In this document: positions 63,953-64,000 of the stretch, piece after piece
Position numbering within the stretch: the first letter of the stretch is position 1
How the letters are laid out: each line of letters starts with the position of its first letter
NCBI GenBank assembly: GCA_002386525.1
Contig: DGIS01000010.1
Coordinates: forward strand, 170,139 to 234,138
Direction: 5' to 3'
DNA from: Sphingobacterium sp. UBA4616
GTDB taxonomy: Bacteria; Bacteroidota; Bacteroidia; Sphingobacteriales; Sphingobacteriaceae
Length of the DNA: 64,000 nucleotides
Position numbers and translations under genes: made by a program
Notes under the pieces: model-generated
What the model was told of the DNA's origin: nothing
What the model saw: the letters and a program-made list of their open reading frames with translations, nothing else
Databases searched by the model: none

Positions 63953-64000
63953 CCAACAACAAAAAAGACCGGCTGCAGATGAGGGCACTGAAAAAGTCTC

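Noticed and set aside
1..64000. CRISPR array, prophage, insertion sequence, tRNA or rRNA genes
   Set aside because: No spaced repeat array, transposase, integrase, structural phage gene or recognisable tRNA/rRNA sequence was seen by eye. A tRNAscan or Infernal search would be decisive.

Overview
The window looks like chromosomal DNA of a Sphingobacteriaceae-type Bacteroidota, most like Sphingobacterium. Three things point there: two SusC/SusD pairs, a hybrid two-component PUL regulator, and a recurring TAnnTTTG promoter element just upstream of many genes. I saw no rRNA, tRNA, CRISPR array, transposase, integrase or phage gene. Genus assignment is inference.

Region 1 (1-15610) is a polysaccharide utilisation locus read leftward: GH31 alpha-xylosidase-type enzyme, SusC, SusD, a SusE/F-position lipoprotein and a GH2 beta-galactosidase-type enzyme that runs off the left edge. 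A full-length hybrid histidine kinase/AraC regulator lies upstream. Between regulator and operon is a 22-bp-period direct repeat, followed by a promoter element, a convincing regulator binding site. GH31 plus GH2 suggests removal of xylose and galactose side chains, as in xyloglucan, but the backbone enzyme is not in view.

Region 2 (15621-22896) holds a lipoprotein amidohydrolase, a NUDIX-HAD pair, a CPA1 Na+/H+ antiporter, a small unknown protein, and a FadR-type regulator next to an Fsr-like exporter. Those last two genes share a CATCnGATG operator motif. Region 3 (22937-29540) is a second SusC/SusD pair with no adjacent glycanase, a long AT-rich upstream region with a LacI-like palindrome, and a NodB-type deacetylase lipoprotein.

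Region 4 (29750-35729) is a tight five-gene operon: outer-membrane porin, DASS dicarboxylate transporter, then SdhC-SdhA-SdhB. It reads as a dedicated succinate/dicarboxylate uptake-and-oxidation (or fumarate reduction) module. It is followed by a GHL10-like secreted protein and a periplasmic glutaminase.

Region 5 (38676-50789) contains a tripartite RND efflux operon, a small membrane protein, a DUF763 protein, a lipoprotein, a large FAD/Fe-S dehydrogenase and a small FUSC-like protein. Region 6 (50972-64000) is mostly housekeeping: Lrp/AsnC regulator with an EamA exporter, a 5'-nucleotidase split over two overlapping genes, an MFS transporter, an M13 peptidase, MetA with acetyl-CoA-type residues, aconitase, a pentapeptide-repeat protein and a WG-repeat protein.

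No clearly unprecedented system was found. The most useful leads are regulatory: the PUL operator, the shared FadR-type operator, the hairpin upstream of the dicarboxylate operon, and two genes whose promoter element sits only 7-8 nt from the start codon.
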